From UBA8389 sp964472175 (GTDB taxonomy: Bacteria; Bacteroidota; Bacteroidia; Bacteroidales; UBA1402): a stretch of DNA of 6,530 bases. Shown here piece after piece: positions 1-5,899 of the stretch. The notes under the pieces were generated by a model, which saw only the letters and a program-made list of their open reading frames with translations, did not search any database and was not told the origin of the DNA. How positions within the stretch are numbered: the first letter of the stretch is position 1; every line of letters begins with the position of its first letter. The translations under genes were made by a program, and so were the position numbers. The stretch lies in contig CAYYJF010000080.1 in assembly GCA_964472175.1 (NCBI GenBank), positions 1 through 6,530 of the forward strand, written 5' to 3'.

Positions 1-242
1 AGGATGTAGGCTCCGGGCTGCAGGTTGAGGGAAAGGGTGATGTCCTGCTGTCCTTGCGGGTACTTGCCCAGATCTGCCTGATAGACGGCTTTTCCGTTTA
101 CGGTGCTGATCTGGATGGATACCTTTTCTTCTTTCTGCTGGAAGAAGCTCACGTTGATGCCTTCGCTGAAGGGGTTGGGATAGACGTAGAAGCGGCTCTT
201 TGTTTGTGAGAGTGGTGTCACGTCGGCTTTTTTCAGGTTCAG
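1..242 (-). pseudogene. T9SS type A C-terminal sorting domain, out of frame with the upstream gene fragment; runs off the left edge
   Basis: Reading the minus strand from 242 gives a recognisable type IX secretion cargo tail. It has a short linker, the hallmark YPNPF motif (codons at 182-168), a run of beta strands including VSIQISTVNGKAVYQ, and a final ...LQPGAYIL at the window edge. In the family this ~80-residue Ig-like domain directs passage through the outer-membrane T9SS and is cleaved on export or anchoring. The last few residues, usually ending in a basic or hydrophobic strand, would lie left of base 1. The frame is open upstream into 300-420 but there encodes no recognisable protein, whereas the neighbouring frame carries the recognisable N-terminal part. 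I therefore read this as the 3' end of the same gene, displaced by a frameshift or deletion somewhere around 245-340. The domain call is firm; the relation to the upstream fragment is inference. Confidence 0.75.
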
Positions 243-826
243 GTACATGGGCTGGTTGGGCTCCATGGTCTGTGGGGAGTACATTTGCATGTTGCATATA
301 ACATCAGGTTTCTGTTCCATGGGGTGTCCCTGTGTCGGAATGCCTGCTGGATGTTTTCTTTCAGCTCCGCGGCGCTCATCGTATTCAGATCGCTTTTTGT
401 TTCCACCACGGGATGCAGCTTGCCTTTCAGTGCTATTTTGTTGAAAGCCTCCACGGCCGTTTTGAAATCGGGATAGTCGAACTCGTTGTAGGCGACGGTC
501 TGTTCCGTGGAGTCTGCCCAGTGGTAGGTCCTTGTACGGTGCACGGGCATGTGCTCAATCAAAAAGCATGCAGCGCGGTATTTGAGGGAGTCTTTGGGGT
601 TTTTGGCATACGCATCGAGCACGGAGGCGAGCTGTTTGCCGTTATTTCCAGCCTTGGTGATGGCCTGGGCTACCGCAGTGGGATGTTTGACGGCCATAGC
701 CGGGGATGCAGAGACAAGAAGCAGCAGCAGGATACTTGACAGGCAGATGACGGCAGGCTTTCCAAAGGGAATGAAAGATTTTTTTTCAAGATGAATGCCG
801 GCATCCTTTTCGCGTGAAACGTGCAA
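239..826 (-). pseudogene. N-terminal remnant of a secreted transglutaminase-like protein, core missing
   Basis: This open frame (195 residues from a TTG at 826) has a signal peptide at about residues 13-45: basic EKK, a hydrophobic run with LLLLL, then a cleavage-like SPAMA. A helical region follows with ACFLIEHMP at 86-94 and ELKENIQQAF at 154-163. That pattern resembles the N-terminal portion of Bacteroidota secreted transglutaminase-like proteins, where a 'FLI.NMP' helix and a 'NI..AF..W' helix precede the catalytic Cys-His-Asp core. Here the frame becomes cysteine- and proline-rich nonsense after about residue 173 and stops at 239, and a T9SS sorting domain continues in another frame. Such proteins are normally several hundred residues long, so the core appears deleted. 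The start is doubtful. There is no in-frame ATG before the signal peptide, but an ATG at 804 in a neighbouring frame (MPAFILKK...) would join the signal peptide if the 8-base T tract at 779-786 (A tract on the coding strand) changed length by one. The family link is from recall of motif pattern and is moderate. Confidence 0.55.
779..786 (-). repeat. 8-base homopolymer (A8 on the coding strand) at the start of the T9SS-protein remnant
   Basis: A run of eight T on the plus strand lies between the ATG at 804 and the signal peptide. In frame with that ATG the product begins MPAFILKKN and then loses the signal peptide. A one-base change in the tract would give MPAFILKKKSFIPFG followed by the hydrophobic segment, a better secretion signal than the TTG start at 826 gives. 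Homopolymers of this length are prone to slippage or to assembly error, and I cannot tell which applies here. Confidence 0.45.
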
Positions 827-902
827 TCCTTTTCTACTGTCTGTCCAAAGGGCAGGTGCATGATCCTCAGTAACAATGCCCGATGAAATCGAAGTTTGTA
901 TG

Positions 903-910
903 CAAAATTA
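903..910 (-). promoter_or_regulatory. Possible Bacteroidota -7 box for the damaged T9SS gene
   Basis: The minus strand reads TAATTTTG, a full match to the TAnnTTTG -7 element of Bacteroidota. It lies ~77 bases before the TTG at 826 and ~99 before the ATG at 804. There is no TTTG at the expected 19-21 base spacing: a TTTG at 940-937 is too far, and a TTTC at 930-927 is too close. An 8-mer with two free positions also arises by chance in AT-rich DNA, so this is weak. Confidence 0.3.
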
Positions 911-980
911 AGGGATGGAATATTTAGAAAGGATACCAAATAAGAAATGAAAGAATGATGAAAAAATAATATATGGAAGA

Positions 981-1028
981 AAAAAAGAAAGCCGTCTAGA
1001 AGTAAAAACTTCGGGATGGCTTTTTTCT
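981..1028. terminator. Rho-independent terminator, probably bidirectional
   Basis: Left arm AAAGCCGTC (988-996) pairs with GATGGCTTT (1015-1023) with one G-T wobble. Inside it, GAAGT (999-1003) pairs with ACTTC (1008-1012) around an AAAA loop, separated by a TA/GG internal loop. On the plus strand a T6 run follows (1021-1026). On the minus strand the hairpin is followed by a long T-rich tail, the complement of the A-rich stretch 976-990. Since all genes are on the minus strand, its working role is probably to end the candidate small RNA starting near 1096, and any readthrough from the GH43 gene. The structure is directly visible; its function is inferred. Confidence 0.75.
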
Positions 1029-1088
1029 TAAAACAAAGAAGGTTGTCTCACGACAACCAATCTTCCTTAACCTTAAATCTAATACCAT
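996..1088 (-). CDS. Possible 30-residue short ORF inside the candidate small RNA
   Basis: An ATG at 1088, eight or so bases after the predicted transcription start, opens a 30-codon frame ending in TAG at 998-996. The peptide starts MVLDLRLRKIGCRETT, is basic, and ends in aromatic residues (SFYF). There is almost no room for a ribosome binding site, and the frame runs through the hairpin (1041-1058) and into the terminator stem, so RNA structure could explain the sequence without translation. It may be a leader peptide or simply a chance frame in a structured RNA. Confidence 0.25.
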   Translation of the reverse strand: MVLDLRLRKIGCRETTFFVLRKKPSRSFYF

Positions 1089-1101
1089 GAAAAACACAGT
1101 G

Positions 1102-1133
1102 CAAAGATAAAGGGTGTTTGGATGATATGCAAG
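1102..1133 (-). promoter_or_regulatory. Bacteroidota-type promoter of the candidate small RNA
   Basis: The minus strand carries TATCTTTG at 1109-1102, an exact TAnnTTTG -7 box, with CTTG (3 of 4 matches to the TTTG -33 box) at 1133-1130, 20 bases upstream. The same TATCTTTG octamer is used in the promoter of the GH115 gene at 5869-5862. The predicted start is near 1096. Confidence 0.55.
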
Positions 1134-1181
1134 AAAAATCCCAAAAAAATATGTTCTTTAACATGTTTTTTAGGATTTTTC
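1133..1181 (-). terminator. AT-rich inverted repeat, possible terminator of the GH115-GH43 operon
   Basis: GAAAAATCC (1133-1141) is an exact inverted copy of GGATTTTTC (1173-1181). Inside, A6 (1143-1148) pairs with T6 (1166-1171) and ATGTT (1151-1155) with AACAT (1160-1164) around a CTTT loop, giving a nearly continuous 20-bp stem. It begins ~50 bases after the GH43 stop codon. Transcribed leftward, the inner hairpin is followed by T7 and then TTTTT, which suits intrinsic termination although the stem has little GC. It overlaps the -33 region of the next promoter. A second, unrelated 8-bp hairpin (CACCATTT 1192-1199 with AAATGGTG 1209-1216) sits between it and the stop codon but has no T tail. 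Confidence 0.4.
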
Positions 1182-1229
1182 GGTTTCTTATCACCATTTC
1201 ATACCAAAAAATGGTGTCTTTTAAGCGTA

Positions 1230-2840
1230 TTAATTCGCTACAACGACCTCATTTTCTTTTTTGTATCTAAAGAAATCGACGTCAATATAGCCTCCAATTT
1301 GTTTGGTGGCATAGTTAAAAATGGCAAAACGGGTACCAATGAACAATTTTTGATAATCAAATCTCGCCTTAAAATCGCTTCCGATTTTGGTCCAGTCTTT
1401 GTTGTTCAGGCTATAGTAGCAGTAGACAAAATCTTTGCCTTGCTCGTAGTCAAAATCCATTTTTAAATACACTTGATTCTTATTCAAAGGAATCCTTTCT
1501 TTTTCTTCTGCCTGTACGCCTTTCACCAATTTACCTGCATTGTTATCCAATTCGACAACGTTGGTGGACATGGTTAAGAATTTGTTCTTTCCTTCCATCA
1601 CGACTGACAACAAGGCTGCATGACCATTGAAGGCACTCAAACCTGCGATATCACCATCTTTCATTTTTGACACGTCGATGGAAACAATTCCGCTGCATTT
1701 GGGGCCTTCGGTTCTTTGCGTCAAGGTGTTGGGTGCAAGGAAAAGGTTCGGGCACAAGCGGCTGGTTTTAAGACGCATATATCCAGGACGTTCCTGGAGT
1801 GACCAGGCTTCGTTCACAGGATTGTGATTCCATTGCCAAACCAAAGCCAATTTTTTGTTCGTGAATTCGTCACTGTTTACAAATGGATTGACCGGACCAT
1901 AGCCCTGAATGGGTTTTTCCATCACTTTTGGAACGTTGCCGTTTTCGTCTCCCAACATGGGCCATCCGTCAACCCAGCGACAAGGCATCAAAGTCGGAAC
2001 ACGACCAACACCGCCTCTGTCCTGGAAAATCATGCCAAACCAACGACCGTCTTCTGTATCTACAATATTTCCTTGTCCAACGCCACCGCGTTTGTCAAAA
2101 TTGGTTTCCAAAATGACTTTTCTTTCCCAGGGACCGGTGATCTTGTCTGCGCGATAGCACACTTCACTTCTGAGTCGTCCCATGGTGATCAACATCAAAT
2201 AATATTTTCCATTGTATTTAAAGGCGTGGGTGCCCTCCAACAAACCTCTCTCCCCTTGGGCTCTTTCGAACGTTTTTCCTTTGAGTCCATCAGGTTTTGG
2301 GCCGGTCAAGTCACTTTTTAATTCCTGAACATCGCCGGTTCCGTAAAATACATAAACCCTGCCATCGTCATCAAAAAACAAGGAAGGATCGTGAAATTGG
2401 TTCATTTTTCCGACCAACTCCCATTTGCCTGCAGGGTCTGTTGTGGAATAAATATACCCATTGTGTGGATCGTTGGTGGCAAACATGACATAGAATTTAC
2501 CATTGTGATAGCGAAGCGACGTTGCCCACTGTCCTCTTCCATACACACTTTTGTTTTCCAAAAGACTGTAATTGGGCGTTTCGTCTCTTTGTTCATACAC
2601 ATAACTGATGATTTCCCAGTTGACCAGGTCTTTGGATCTCATGATGGGTACTCCCGGCATCAGGAACATGGTGGTGCTGACCATATAAAAGGTGTCACCA
2701 ACCCTGCAAACACATACGTCCGGAGCGTCAGCATTTATGACCGGATTGACAAAAGTCTTGGATTGCTGATCCGTTTGCGCGGACAAAGGCAGTTGCAGTC
2801 CAAAAAGCAATAACAAAAGAATGTAATTGAATGTTTTCAT
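1230..2840 (-). CDS. Secreted glycoside hydrolase family 43 enzyme (beta-xylosidase / alpha-L-arabinofuranosidase type)
   Basis: This 536-residue protein starts with a signal peptide (residues 1-21, ending LPLSA before QTDQ, no lipobox), so it should act in the periplasm or outside the cell. Residues ~31-315 form a five-bladed beta-propeller GH43 domain. The three acids expected of the family are visible: general base D41 in NADAPD, pKa-setting D151 in FHDPSLF, and general acid E202 in LLEGTHAF. Residues ~325-528 look like the C-terminal beta-sandwich found in many GH43 xylosidases. GH43 enzymes invert configuration and release arabinose or xylose from xylan side chains or oligosaccharides; the exact substrate cannot be read from sequence. 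The NPVINADAPD...PIMRSKDLVNW pattern is typical of Bacteroidota GH43 subfamilies (possibly subfamily 12, unsure). Its ATG follows the GH115 stop codon after one base (TAAAATG), with an A-rich stretch inside the end of GH115, so translation is probably coupled. Length and motifs are intact. Confidence 0.93.
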   Translation of the reverse strand: MKTFNYILLLLLFGLQLPLSAQTDQQSKTFVNPVINADAPDVCVCRVGDTFYMVSTTMFLMPGVPIMRSKDLVNWEIISYVYEQRDETPNYSLLENKSVYGRGQWATSLRYHNGKFYVMFATNDPHNGYIYSTTDPAGKWELVGKMNQFHDPSLFFDDDGRVYVFYGTGDVQELKSDLTGPKPDGLKGKTFERAQGERGLLEGTHAFKYNGKYYLMLITMGRLRSEVCYRADKITGPWERKVILETNFDKRGGVGQGNIVDTEDGRWFGMIFQDRGGVGRVPTLMPCRWVDGWPMLGDENGNVPKVMEKPIQGYGPVNPFVNSDEFTNKKLALVWQWNHNPVNEAWSLQERPGYMRLKTSRLCPNLFLAPNTLTQRTEGPKCSGIVSIDVSKMKDGDIAGLSAFNGHAALLSVVMEGKNKFLTMSTNVVELDNNAGKLVKGVQAEEKERIPLNKNQVYLKMDFDYEQGKDFVYCYYSLNNKDWTKIGSDFKARFDYQKLFIGTRFAIFNYATKQIGGYIDVDFFRYKKENEVVVAN

Positions 2841-2841
2841 T

Positions 2842-5829
2842 TTATTTAGAATTATGGCGTTGCGAGGGAGATCCGAAATAGCTCGGATATTGATTGTCCG
2901 GGTTCACAATGATGCGTTCCAACACCACTTCGGGGTGAACCATCATGATTTTTAAGGTTTGCAAACCTGGTGTTTGAACATCCAGCTTCACATCCAGCCA
3001 GCGCATGTTGTCAAAGACTTCGTTGCGTCTGGTTTGACCTGCACCGATTTGTGCAATATTTCGGTTGAGTGGAGGTAACGCTTTCAGAACGAGTGATTTG
3101 GCCAAATTTTCTTTGGTGTATTCTTTGAATTCATCGTGAAGGCCTTGTCTGGCATCCAGGATGATGGGTTTGTCCTTGTTCAGTGCGATGCCAATATTCA
3201 AGCCGCTTTCAGGATGGATGTCCTGAATGGGCAGCATTCCCAATAAAATCGTAATCTCCCCGGCTTTCGGTATGAAAATTTGGTATTCGAGGGTGGCAGA
3301 TTCATCCATATTTGTGACAACAGGTGCTGTGACCGGATAGAAACCCATGCATGCTTCATCGCGGCCCAAATCGGGCAGGGTGATCCAGGTGGCATTCTTG
3401 CCTGGTATGAGGTTGTTGTACTGATTGGCCGGAATTGAAAATTCACCGGTCAAATTGCCGAAATAGGGTTCCTTCGTTTTTGGGAGATCGGCCTTTTGGG
3501 TGTTCACCAAAACGGTTACTGAACCTTTGCCATCCTGAATGGTGACGCTGCCTGTGGCGCTTCCATTGGGCACTTTCTTCCAATCAATATCTACGACCAT
3601 TCGAAGCTCTTTTTCAACCGTTCCTTTCTTGGCTGAAAGAATGATCCATGGTTTGTCGGCTTTTGCATCAAAGGTAAATGCTCCGTTTCCGCGGTTGAAG
3701 ACATCTATATAATAGGTGTTTTTCTTCATCGCGTCAAAGGTTGGTAGCGTCGGTTGCGTTTTTGAGTCAAGGCTTGGCCATGACAATTCGGATCCTTCAA
3801 CGGCTATGCCCATGGTGGGTTCAGACAGTGGGGTGACAACATCCATATTTGGCAATTTATTTGCCCTTGGCATACTCCAGGCGGTGTATCCGATGTGGAT
3901 GTCGGACATCATGCCATTCCATTTGCCATTGGACATGGTGTTGTTGTAGTAATCAGACAGTTGTTTGTCCAATTCGAACAACGCTTCGGCTCTTTTTGCA
4001 TAATCATTGGCGCTCACCCTTCCTTGTTTGGCATACAAATTGTTGAGACCGCAAGAAATGTACATTTCGGCAACCCCGGCAGAAGCTTTGGCAGGGTATA
4101 AAACCAATTGGTAATAGGCATCTTTATAGGCAGGATCGATTTTTTCGTAAATGCTTTCTGCTTTTTCGACGACAGCTTTCCACTTGTTCAACACCTTGTC
4201 GGCTTCGTGGTGGTTGACATAACTGTAAATGCGGGTGGTTTGGACTTCAGCCTTTCTGATTAAGTTGTATTTGGAATATGTTGAAACGATGTCTGCAATT
4301 TCGGTTGCATAGGTGTCTCCGAAATTTTGCTTTGCCCAATTCAGGGTGTATTCGGATACCTTGTCTGCAGGGTAATTGTCCGGATTCCACGCATATCTGA
4401 GAATGAAGTCGATGGGGAATTCTTTTGGTTTTAAGTCTCCGACATTGACCACCCACAAATCATCCAATCCACTTTGATAGGCCAGATTGAATTGCTCTCT
4501 GAGTTTCGGAATGGTGGTGGTGTTCACCCATCTGTCGTTCCACGGGCCTCCATTCATATCTATATGATAATACAAGCCGCTGCCACCTTTTCTACCTTTT
4601 TCTTTTTGTGGCTCAACCCTGCGAATGTATCCCCAGTTGTTGTCGCAAAATAAAAGCAGCACATCGTCAGGAACACTCATGCCGGCATCGTAATATCTTT
4701 GCACTTCGGTGAAAATGGCCCAAAGCTGCGGTACTTCACTTGCGCTTTTTCCATAGGCTTTCTCAATGATTTCGCGTTGTCCTTTGATGACGTTTCTCAG
4801 GGTATTGATGTTCTCCTGGTCATTGCCTTTGCCCATGGCAACATCGCCGTCGCCACGCATACCAATGGTGATGACATTGTCGTAGGCTTTGTTTCTGTTG
4901 ACCCCTTCGAACCAAAAACTGTCCAATCTGGCTTTGTTCGTCACATAGTCCCACGGGCCAATCGTGCGGCTTCTGTTGGTGTATTCTTGTTGTGCCCGCA
5001 TCATGGGTTCATGGTGGGATGTCCCCATGATGATGCCGTATTCGTCGGCCAAAAGCGGACTCATGGGGTCTTCTTCGTTGAATGTTTTTCCCCACATGGC
5101 CGGCCAAAGATAATTGGCTTTCAAGCGGAGCAACAATTCAAACATGTGGGTATACATTTTAGAGTTGAAGCCTCCGAATTGACGGCACCAATTGGCCATG
5201 GAAGGTGATTCGTCGTTGATGAAAATACCACGGTATTTTACTTTGGGCGGGTCTTGAACAAAGCGTCCGTTCTTCACAAACAGGGCTGCGCTTTTTCTGG
5301 AAGGGACATCTGCCCACCAATACCATGGGGAAACACCGATTTTTTCGGAGATGTCGTAAATGCCGTAAATGGTGCCTCTTTTATCGGTACCGGCAACCAC
5401 CAACATATTGTCAATTGTTTGAATGACAAACGATTCCAATTTTCCTTTGATGTCGGAGACTTTCAGTTTCCCATTTGAAATAAGCTGATCGATCAATCGG
5501 CTCTTGCCAATGGTGCCAACCACGATGGCTCCTGTTTCGGACATGTTGCCTGTCGATGTTTTGACGATTGAATTTGTTCCGGTCACCCTTCCGATGTCTG
5601 CCCCCAAATCGTTGGCAGCTCTGATGACGCCTTTCCAGTCGTTGGCATCAACCAAAATAGAGGCATTTATGCCTTTGTTGGCAATTTGAAAACTGCTATT
5701 AGAGGGGTTGGTCAGGATGTAATTCCCCGGTGTCCTTTGAATAGGCTTTTCGTCTGCATAGACTTTCATGAACCCAAAAAGGGTAACAAGGATCAGCCCT
5801 ATTGCCTTTTTGCGCATAAAAATTGGCAT
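2842..5829 (-). CDS. Secreted GH115 xylan alpha-(4-O-methyl)glucuronidase
   Basis: This 995-residue protein matches family GH115 over its whole length; characterised members remove (4-O-methyl)glucuronic acid from internal residues of glucuronoxylan. A signal peptide ends near VYA (residue ~25). Residues ~28-195 are the N-terminal alpha/beta domain and ~196-500 the TIM barrel with family motifs: RGIFINDE (200-207), MGTSHHEPM (268-276), RGDGD (325-329), FTEVQ with E375, and DNNWG with N398. Those last two positions lie in motifs implicated in catalysis or substrate binding in the Bacteroides ovatus GH115 enzyme. A helical bundle (~500-660) precedes an Ig-like strand-rich region (~705-780) and a C-terminal beta-sandwich (~785-985). 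In the family, helical and C-terminal domains mediate dimerisation. Two starts are possible: ATG 5829 or ATG 5817 (MRKKAIGL), the latter giving a more typical signal peptide. Neither has a clear Shine-Dalgarno, as is usual in Bacteroidota. It is first gene of a two-gene operon with the GH43 enzyme. No defects are seen. Confidence 0.95.
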   Translation of the reverse strand: MPIFMRKKAIGLILVTLFGFMKVYADEKPIQRTPGNYILTNPSNSSFQIANKGINASILVDANDWKGVIRAANDLGADIGRVTGTNSIVKTSTGNMSETGAIVVGTIGKSRLIDQLISNGKLKVSDIKGKLESFVIQTIDNMLVVAGTDKRGTIYGIYDISEKIGVSPWYWWADVPSRKSAALFVKNGRFVQDPPKVKYRGIFINDESPSMANWCRQFGGFNSKMYTHMFELLLRLKANYLWPAMWGKTFNEEDPMSPLLADEYGIIMGTSHHEPMMRAQQEYTNRSRTIGPWDYVTNKARLDSFWFEGVNRNKAYDNVITIGMRGDGDVAMGKGNDQENINTLRNVIKGQREIIEKAYGKSASEVPQLWAIFTEVQRYYDAGMSVPDDVLLLFCDNNWGYIRRVEPQKEKGRKGGSGLYYHIDMNGGPWNDRWVNTTTIPKLREQFNLAYQSGLDDLWVVNVGDLKPKEFPIDFILRYAWNPDNYPADKVSEYTLNWAKQNFGDTYATEIADIVSTYSKYNLIRKAEVQTTRIYSYVNHHEADKVLNKWKAVVEKAESIYEKIDPAYKDAYYQLVLYPAKASAGVAEMYISCGLNNLYAKQGRVSANDYAKRAEALFELDKQLSDYYNNTMSNGKWNGMMSDIHIGYTAWSMPRANKLPNMDVVTPLSEPTMGIAVEGSELSWPSLDSKTQPTLPTFDAMKKNTYYIDVFNRGNGAFTFDAKADKPWIILSAKKGTVEKELRMVVDIDWKKVPNGSATGSVTIQDGKGSVTVLVNTQKADLPKTKEPYFGNLTGEFSIPANQYNNLIPGKNATWITLPDLGRDEACMGFYPVTAPVVTNMDESATLEYQIFIPKAGEITILLGMLPIQDIHPESGLNIGIALNKDKPIILDARQGLHDEFKEYTKENLAKSLVLKALPPLNRNIAQIGAGQTRRNEVFDNMRWLDVKLDVQTPGLQTLKIMMVHPEVVLERIIVNPDNQYPSYFGSPSQRHNSK

Positions 5830-5861
5830 ATCAGTTTGTTTAAATGCATGAACATAAGAAA

Positions 5862-5892
5862 CAAAGATATGCCAAAAGTTTAATTCAACAAA
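5862..5892 (-). promoter_or_regulatory. Promoter of the GH115-GH43 operon
   Basis: On the minus strand TTTG (5892-5889) is followed by 19 bases and then TATCTTTG (5869-5862), an exact match to both boxes of the Bacteroidota housekeeping promoter. Predicted transcription start is near 5856, giving a leader of ~27 bases to the ATG at 5829 or ~39 to the ATG at 5817. The -33 box begins 7 bases beyond the guaA stop codon, so the enzymes have their own promoter and need not rely on guaA readthrough. No operator, riboswitch or repeat is visible in the short leader. Confidence 0.75.
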
Positions 5893-5899
5893 CGGAAAA

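Larger units (their letters stand above)
981..1096 (-). ncRNA. Candidate small RNA or leader element with own promoter and terminator
   Basis: A perfect TAnnTTTG box (1109-1102) predicts a minus-strand start near 1096. The ~115-base transcript would contain a perfect 7-bp hairpin, GGTTGTC (1058-1052, minus) with GACAACC (1047-1041) around GTGA, and end at the terminator at 981-1028. It also holds an ATG at 1088 opening a 30-codon frame to a TAG at 998-996 (begins MVLDLRLRKIGCRETT). That stop lies inside the terminator stem, an arrangement that would suit attenuation by a leader peptide, but the downstream gene is damaged and has its own possible -7 box. I have the impression that very similar sequence recurs between genes of Bacteroidales, which would favour a dispersed RNA or regulatory element. 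I cannot assign it to a named RNA family without a search. Confidence 0.5.
827..1229. other. Intergenic region between the GH43 gene and the damaged T9SS gene
   Basis: No protein-coding gene of ordinary size is supported over these ~400 bases; frames here are short or are low-complexity A/T runs. Reading leftward on the minus strand it contains a small perfect hairpin, an AT-rich inverted repeat, a promoter-like -33/-7 pair, a candidate small RNA ending in a strong terminator, and a weaker -7 box upstream of the damaged gene. These are listed separately. Confidence 0.7.

Noticed and set aside
332..739. Plus-strand open frame of 135 codons
   Set aside because: It lies opposite the minus-strand T9SS-protein remnant, shows no family motif, and the antisense frame has a clear signal peptide.
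670..939. Minus-strand 89-codon frame starting at 939
   Set aside because: It overlaps the remnant's signal peptide in a different frame and resembles no protein family; only its internal ATG at 804 is of interest as a possible original start.
827..1229. tRNA gene in the intergenic region
   Set aside because: No T-loop GTTCRA motif or cloverleaf arrangement; the hairpins present belong to a promoter-terminator unit.
1122..1466. Plus-strand frame with a hydrophobic beginning
   Set aside because: It starts in AT-rich intergenic DNA and runs antisense through the end of the GH43 gene; the hydrophobic stretch comes from T-rich sequence.
1824..2321. Plus-strand 165-codon frame
   Set aside because: Shadow of the GH43 catalytic domain, whose motifs are all intact on the minus strand.
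4699..5208. Plus-strand 169-codon frame
   Set aside because: Antisense to the conserved GH115 barrel motifs; no recognisable domain.
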